DNA from: Bacteroidota bacterium
Lineage (GTDB): Bacteria; Bacteroidota; Bacteroidia; Bacteroidales; CG2-30-32-10
Direction of reading: 5' to 3'
Assembly (NCBI GenBank): GCA_013377115.1
Contig: JACAAW010000019.1
Span: 1 to 36,265 of the forward strand
DNA: 36,265 bases
The position numbers and the translations under genes were made by a program. Below are positions 32,315-36,265 of the stretch, one piece after another (positions within the stretch are counted from its first letter, which is position 1; each line of letters starts with the position of its first letter). The notes under the pieces are model-generated. The model ran no database searches. It was not told the origin of the DNA and saw only the letters and a list, made by a program, of their open reading frames with translations.

Positions 32315-32424
32315 CGTCATTGCGAGGCGCTGCCCTGAGCAAGTCGAAGGGAGGAAAGACGAAGCAATCTAATAGACTAAAGCTTTTCATTGAATGAGAT
32401 TGCTTCACTATGTTCGCCATGACG
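32315..32424. repeat. 110-bp inverted-repeat element between convergent genes
   Basis: CGTCAT (32315-32320) and ATGACG (32419-32424) form the outer pair; GAAGCAATCT (32361-32370) and AGATTGCTTC (32397-32406) form the inner perfect 10-bp pair. The content (GTCATTGCGAGG, GAAGCAATCT) resembles a repeat widespread in bacterial genomes. It fills the gap between the tag and ABC-F stop codons and may end both transcripts. Confidence 0.7.
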
Positions 32425-32431
32425 AACCTAA

Positions 32432-34069
32432 TTAACTCTTCCTTTCTAATTCTTTCAAATTATCCAATTTCTTCTTTTCAAGGAAACTTGAAACATCGCC
32501 AAGATGCTCTTTCACACGTTTATTACCGAATTCATAAACTTTATTGACAAGACCATCAAGGAAATCACGATCGTGAGAAACCAAAATTAAGGTTCCGTCA
32601 TAATCTTTCAAAGCGCCTTTCAGAATGTCTTTGGTTTTCAGATCCAAATGATTTGTAGGTTCATCGAGGATTAAAAAATTAACTGGTTCAAGCAATAATT
32701 TAATCATGGCTAAACGAGTTCGTTCACCACCAGAAAGCATTTTTACTTTTTTATCCCAATCATCTCCACCAAACATAAATGCGCCAAGAATATCGCGAAT
32801 TTTAGTCCGAATGTCGCCTTTGGCAATATCATCGATGGTTTTAAAAACCGTATTTTCTTCATCAAGAGAGGAAGCTTGATTTTGAGCAAAATAACCAATC
32901 AAGGCATTGTGTCCAAGTGTGAGTTTTCCTTTATAATCAATTTCACTCATTATTGCTTTTACCAAAGTAGATTTTCCTTCTCCGTTTTTGCCAACAAAAG
33001 CAACTCTTTCGCCTCTTTCCAATGCGAAAGAAACATCAGAAAAAACAAGATGATCTCCATAAGTTTTCGACATTTCTTCAATTACCAAAGGATAGTTTCC
33101 AGAACGAGGTGAAGGTGGGAATTTTAGTCGTAACGCTGAATTATCAACTTCATCAATTTCGATTATCGGAAGCTTCTCGAGCATTTTTACTCGCGACTGA
33201 ACTTGATTTGTTTTTGAATATGTGCCTTTAAAACGCTCAATAAAATCCATGTTTTCTGCTATGAATTTTTGTTGCTCATCATAATGTTTCTGCTGTTGTT
33301 CGCGGCGTTCTCTGCGTAATTCCAGATAATGAGAATAATTAACTTTATAGTCGTAAATTCTTCCCATAGTAATTTCGATGGTTCGCGTGGTAATATTATC
33401 AATAAAAGCTTTATCGTGAGAAATTACAATTACCGCTTTTGCATTGTTTATCAAAAATTCCTCAAGCCATTGAATCGACTCAATATCCATGTGGTTGGTG
33501 GGCTCATCCAAAAGAATTAAATCCGGTTTTTGTAATAGTATTTTTGCCAGTTCGATTCGCATTCTCCAGCCACCACTGAATTCTGAAGTTGGACGTGTAA
33601 AATCGCTTCTTAAAAATCCCAAACCTAAAAGTATTTTTTCGATGTCAGCGTCAAAATTGGTGTTCTCGATGCTGTAGTATTTTTCGCTCAGGGTTGCAAC
33701 CTGTTCAATTATTTCATAATATTCAGCAGACTCATAATCGGTGCGGGAAGAAAGCTGATTGTTTAAATCTTCAATTTGTTTTTCCATTTCCAAAGCACCA
33801 GAAAATGCCTGAGCAGCTTCCTCAAAAACAGAACGATTGTCCTCAGTTAGTAAATGTTGCGGTAAATATGCAATCACAGCTCCATCGTGGGTAGAAACTT
33901 TTCCAGAAGAAGCGGTTTTTGCACCAGCAATAATTTTTAATAAAGTGGATTTTCCTGCACCGTTTTTTCCCATTAAAGCAATTCGATCTTTGTCGTTTAC
34001 TACAAATGAAATATCTTTAAAAAGAGTGGTGCTACCAAACTCTACCGCCAAGCCATCAACAGAAATCAT
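32432..34069 (-). CDS. ABC-F family ATP-binding protein
   Basis: A soluble protein of 545 residues with two ABC ATPase domains and no membrane part. Domain 1 has Walker A GKNGAGKST, signature EFSGGWRMRIELAKILL and Walker B LILLDEPTNHMD. A charged linker (RRERREQQQKHYDEQQKFI, about residues 250-300) joins the domains. Domain 2 has GKNGEGKST, LSGGERTRLAMIKLLL and LILDEPTNHLD. ABC-F proteins act on the ribosome as translation factors, and some protect against antibiotics. The linker does not look like a clear resistance type, so a housekeeping role (Uup/YbiT/EttA-like) is more likely. Confidence 0.93.
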   Translation of the reverse strand: MISVDGLAVEFGSTTLFKDISFVVNDKDRIALMGKNGAGKSTLLKIIAGAKTASSGKVSTHDGAVIAYLPQHLLTEDNRSVFEEAAQAFSGALEMEKQIEDLNNQLSSRTDYESAEYYEIIEQVATLSEKYYSIENTNFDADIEKILLGLGFLRSDFTRPTSEFSGGWRMRIELAKILLQKPDLILLDEPTNHMDIESIQWLEEFLINNAKAVIVISHDKAFIDNITTRTIEITMGRIYDYKVNYSHYLELRRERREQQQKHYDEQQKFIAENMDFIERFKGTYSKTNQVQSRVKMLEKLPIIEIDEVDNSALRLKFPPSPRSGNYPLVIEEMSKTYGDHLVFSDVSFALERGERVAFVGKNGEGKSTLVKAIMSEIDYKGKLTLGHNALIGYFAQNQASSLDEENTVFKTIDDIAKGDIRTKIRDILGAFMFGGDDWDKKVKMLSGGERTRLAMIKLLLEPVNFLILDEPTNHLDLKTKDILKGALKDYDGTLILVSHDRDFLDGLVNKVYEFGNKRVKEHLGDVSSFLEKKKLDNLKELERKS

Positions 34070-34088
34070 AGTTATTTTTTTGAGGGTG

Positions 34089-34096
34089 CAAAGATA
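34089..34096 (-). promoter_or_regulatory. -7 box of the ABC-F gene
   Basis: TATCTTTG followed by C on the minus strand, 19 nt before the start codon. A matching TTG at the usual distance is not seen. Confidence 0.55.
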
Positions 34097-34129
34097 CTAT
34101 TTTTATTGGAAATACTAATCGGTCACTGA

Positions 34130-34320
34130 AAAGCAATCTCCAAACGATAGTCATTCTGAACTTGTTTCAGAATCTAGCGGTGGCTGACTTGGTCATTGAG
34201 CAGGTTGCTGAGCATGTCGAAGCACTGTCGAAGTGCGCTCAAAGTCACCACATACGAGTATCCCAAACGCACGTCATTGCAATCTGCCAACTGGCTGAGA
34301 AGCAATCTATTTTGAAAATA
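34130..34320. repeat. Mosaic of dispersed repeats, no gene
   Basis: Includes AAAGCAATCTCC, GTCATTCTGAACTTGTTTC, a CACTGTCGAAGTG hairpin-like stretch near 34224, CACGTCATTGCAATCTGC and GAGAAGCAATCT. These resemble pieces of the repeats at 12447 and 32315. I see no coding frame between 34097 and 34479. Confidence 0.6.
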
Positions 34321-34479
34321 AATAAATCAACGTAAATCTTTTGGATAAATGGATAAATGCTGAAAGATCGAGCTTTGCAGTAAATTCCATTCTGAGCAAG
34401 GAACACCAATTTAAAATTTTGAAGAAAATCGAATTGATTTTAAATGTAAAAAATCTTAATATTTGTAAAAAAATCAAAG

Positions 34480-34714
34480 ATGAACCAAACCGAATTACAA
34501 AATAATATTATACGACAAGTGCTAAATAGCAATGATAGTCAATTGCTCGATTATTTAAACAGTATTTTAAGTAAAAGGAAAAGATTCCGCACTTTACAAT
34601 CTTTAGGATTTTGAAAAATCAGCAATTAAAGAAAGTTTATCAGAGTATTCGTCTGGTAATTTAATTTCTAATGAAGATGTTTTCACAAGAAATGAAAAAT
34701 GGCTCGAAGAATCG
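34480..34714 (+). pseudogene. Decayed antitoxin-like gene
   Basis: The frame from ATG 34480 begins MNQTELQNNIIRQVLNSNDS and stops early at 34612-34614. Removing one A from the A-run near 34573 puts the frame into GKDSALYNL, a TAG stop (34604-34606), then DFEKSAIKESLSEYSSGNLI and SNEDVFTRNEKWLEE. That tail (SGNxISxEDVxxRxxxWLEE) is typical of small antitoxins in Bacteroidota. Two lesions, a frameshift and a nonsense codon, indicate a pseudogene. Its own toxin gene is not present downstream; an unrelated module on the other strand follows. Confidence 0.7.
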
Positions 34715-34771
34715 TATGGACAGGCAATGCCGATTTTGTATTTACTCTTATTATTGTCAATAATCTTACAA

Positions 34772-35041
34772 TTAATAAACTTCATCATGTGAACCAAAAT
34801 CAATAAAAATGGCTTTAGTTTGATTATCTGTAAAAAAGAAAATTACCCTAATATCGTATTCAATGCTAAAACTCCATAATTCCTTAAGTTTGCCTGATAG
34901 CTTATGAGTTCTAAGTTTGCTGTCAAACGGATTGGCTATAAAAATAGACACTTTAGTCCAGAACTTTTCTTCTAAGTCTTTATTTTCTTTAACTTTCTTC
35001 TCAAAAGTTTTTTTAAATGAACTGCTAAAACTTATTTCCAT
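34772..35041 (-). CDS. RelE/YafQ-like toxin
   Basis: An 89-residue toxin of the RelE/ParE superfamily. The start MEISFSSSFKKTFEKKVKEN gives the typical strand-helix opening. The core LRTHKLSGKLKELWSFSIEYDIRVIFFF, with the following IFIDFGSHDEVY, matches the RelE/YafQ C-terminal sheet, including the Arg (DIRV) and a late His (SHDEVY). Such toxins usually cut mRNA on the ribosome. It lies 3 bp after the antitoxin gene on the same strand, the normal order. Confidence 0.85.
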   Translation of the reverse strand: MEISFSSSFKKTFEKKVKENKDLEEKFWTKVSIFIANPFDSKLRTHKLSGKLKELWSFSIEYDIRVIFFFTDNQTKAIFIDFGSHDEVY

Positions 35042-35044
35042 AAA

Positions 35045-35251
35045 TTATAGCATTTTTCTTAGTTCATCAATATTTCCCGAAAACTTAAGTTTACCTTTCT
35101 TTAAATCTTTATTGCTATTAATATAATTCTTGGCAATAGCATTTCTGTTTTCCTCCGCAATATTTCGTTCTATGATGAACTTTATTTCTTCTTTTTCTGG
35201 CACTGAAAGATTTTTAATTAAATCAATCAAGGTGCTAAATGTTAAGTCCAT
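35045..35251 (-). CDS. Antitoxin of the RelE-like module
   Basis: A 68-residue protein directly upstream of the toxin. It starts MDLTFSTLIDLIKNLSVPEK, is mainly helical and ends KKGKLKFSGNIDELRKML, where the last part probably wraps around the toxin. Family membership is judged by size, position and layout. A TAACTTTG -7 box (35276-35269) lies 18 nt upstream, next to a TAATAATTAATTA palindrome that could be the autoregulatory operator. Confidence 0.78.
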   Translation of the reverse strand: MDLTFSTLIDLIKNLSVPEKEEIKFIIERNIAEENRNAIAKNYINSNKDLKKGKLKFSGNIDELRKML

Positions 35252-35268
35252 AATTATTTTGTTTTAAG

Positions 35269-35276
35269 CAAAGTTA
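35269..35276 (-). promoter_or_regulatory. -7 box of the toxin-antitoxin operon
   Basis: TAACTTTG on the minus strand, partly overlapping an AT-rich palindrome (about 35274-35287). Confidence 0.55.
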
Positions 35277-35395
35277 ATAATTAATTATCTAAAATAACTC
35301 AGTAAGCAAAAAAATTATTCGGACTCTGCAATTCAAAAATGACACAATATCAATTTATCTATCAATGAAATACATTTTTTGTGTAATTGGATAAC

Positions 35396-35503
35396 TTGGT
35401 AAATGGTGATTTCGTAATTTGAAATTTCCACCTTTCCATTTTCCCATGCCCATCAATTATTATCAATTCATCATCAAATCTTCAAATCAACTCATCATCA
35501 AAT
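35396..35503. repeat. Possible remnant of a four-helix-bundle cassette boundary
   Basis: TTGGTAAATGGTGATTT (35396-35412) resembles 8609-8626 in the left arm of the cassette after serA. It is followed after about 55 bp by two copies of TCATCATCAAAT (35468-35479, 35492-35503) in the opposite sense. No gene lies between. The similarity is short and may be chance in AT-rich DNA. Confidence 0.4.
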
Positions 35504-35713
35504 TATACCCATAGCTAAACTATCCTTTTGAAATAAAACCATGCGACCAAATAATATTTATTTCATATAAAATTTGGTTATTGAATAATTTATTTTAGAT
35601 TTGTGATTGAATTTTTGCTGATTTTTAGTATTAATTAAAGTATGTGTAACGAATTATTGAAAAATGTAAACTTAAACTAATATAAAAATATAGCGTTTAG
35701 CTGAATTCTGGTA

Positions 35714-35854
35714 TTGAAACCGTCCAAACTTCATTTTTTACCACAGGATACAAAGCAAGACGCCACGTCAAGGCGTGGTCGTTGCTTTACTTGTGGTAAG
35801 GGTTCTTGGACGGACCTCAATAACGGTTGGCAATCTGGCCACGCTGTTTTTTTT
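35714..35854 (+). ncRNA. Candidate structured RNA or large nested hairpin
   Basis: A set of nested stems: CCGTCCAA (35720-35727) with TTGGACGG (35807-35814), TACCACA with TGTGGTA, AAAGCAA with TTGCTTT and CCACG with CGTGG at the tip. Outer ATTGA/TCAAT may extend it. The structure spans about 109 nt, is more GC-rich than its surroundings and is followed by a smaller TGGC/GCCA stem and a T8 run (35847-35854) like a terminator. It may be a non-coding RNA, a leader element or a mobile palindrome. The rest of 35252-35926 holds no gene that I can see. Confidence 0.55.
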
Positions 35855-35926
35855 CTATTAGCTGAGACTTAAAAAAAAAAGCTATAAATTATTTATATCT
35901 GCTTTACAAATTATTAACTCACAATC

Positions 35927-36223
35927 ATGAAAACTAAACTAATTATTGCCCTAATTGCAATTTGTTCTTTTGCAAATGCTCAATCACCAGCATGGACTTG
36001 GGCAAAGTTTGCGGGAGGTACTGGAGATGAAATAGGAAAAAGTGTTGCTACAGATAACCATGGAAATACTTATGTAACGGGCTATTTTACGAGTTCCACT
36101 ATAACTTTTGGATCGACCGTACTAACTTGTTCTGGAAATAAGGATGTTTTTGTCGCTAAATACGATGTTGTTGGAAATGTGCTTTGGGCGAAAAAAGCAG
36201 GAGGTCCTTTTGACTCGTCCTAA
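35927..36223 (+). CDS. Truncated secreted SBBP/beta-propeller repeat protein
   Basis: 98 residues: a signal peptide (MKTKLIIALIAICSFANAQ) followed by one to two SBBP-type beta-propeller repeats (SPAWTWAKFAGGTGDEIGKS, DNHGNTYVTGYFTSSTITFG, DVFVAKYDVVGNVLWAKKAG). Related proteins usually have many such repeats and a C-terminal T9SS sorting domain. Here the frame stops inside the second repeat (GGPFDSS, then TAA), and no continuing repeat is seen in the other frames of the last 40 bp. It is probably a broken gene. The window ends 42 bp later. Confidence 0.7.
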   Translation: MKTKLIIALIAICSFANAQSPAWTWAKFAGGTGDEIGKSVATDNHGNTYVTGYFTSSTITFGSTVLTCSGNKDVFVAKYDVVGNVLWAKKAGGPFDSS

Positions 36224-36265
36224 AAAAAGTTTACAGATTAATACTTAAACCCTGATACAAATTTA

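Noticed and set aside
32311-32431. A tRNA or small RNA gene in the tag/ABC-F gap
   Set aside because: No cloverleaf or T-loop sequence; the content matches a dispersed repeat.
34603-34803. 66-codon minus-strand ORF as a gene
   Set aside because: It is the reverse shadow of the decayed antitoxin and overlaps the toxin end.

Overview
The window is AT-rich Bacteroidota chromosome. Four things support this: a protein with a type IX secretion (T9SS) C-terminal sorting motif; many near-consensus Bacteroidota sigma promoters (TTG/TTTG, about 18-22 nt, TAnnTTTG); very few Shine-Dalgarno-like sequences; and the serC-serA-DUF1015 gene order, which I recall from Bacteroides and relatives. No rRNA, tRNA, CRISPR array or transposase gene was seen. 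Most genes are housekeeping. The accessory signal lies in small mobile-looking cassettes, toxin-antitoxin modules and a dense set of palindromic intergenic repeats.

Layout. 1-6.3 kb: an acyltransferase cut by the window edge, a GIY-YIG domain protein, a secreted protein, then a surface-glycan cluster (GT2 glycosyltransferase, gmhA, a K+ channel, gmhB) and another secreted protein. 6.4-10.3 kb: the serine locus serC-serA-DUF1015, interrupted by a four-helix-bundle (S23/IVP-type) gene framed by inverted repeats. 10.5-12.3 kb: a MntA-HepT type toxin-antitoxin pair and an ECF sigma factor with a Cys/His-rich membrane partner. 12.5-15.2 kb (minus strand): a SAM-I riboswitch, then a trans-sulfuration enzyme and homoserine dehydrogenase, i.e. 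a methionine-branch operon. 15.2-19.5 kb: repeats and small secreted or unknown proteins (DUF4238-like, lipoproteins, TPR). 19.6-23.6 kb: an LplT-like MFS transporter and an acyltransferase-ACP-ligase fusion (Aas type) for lysophospholipid repair. 23.6-27.4 kb (minus strand): a T9SS cargo protein, a large phosphodiesterase-TPR-sulfotransferase fusion and an unlisted 59-codon gene before it. 27.5-34.1 kb: rarA, a C1 peptidase, an acyl-CoA reductase, tag and an ABC-F protein. 34.1-36.3 kb: a decayed antitoxin, an intact RelE-type module, a large structured inverted repeat and a truncated SBBP-repeat secreted protein.

Several starts in the ORF track are probably wrong. Corrected starts are: GT2 at 2089, MntA at 10506, the unknown protein at 17133, the lipoprotein at 18454, Aas at 20900, RarA at 27509 and acyl-CoA reductase at 30427. 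The first gene begins before the window.

The strongest unexplained signals are: (1) the inverted-repeat-bounded four-helix-bundle cassette, whose left arm covers the serA stop codon, with a possible gene-less relative near 35.4 kb; (2) a two-palindrome element that sits just before the start codons of serA, acyl-CoA reductase and tag; (3) the three-domain phosphodiesterase-TPR-sulfotransferase protein with its small upstream gene; (4) a nested hairpin of about 110 nt before the last gene that may be a structured RNA.
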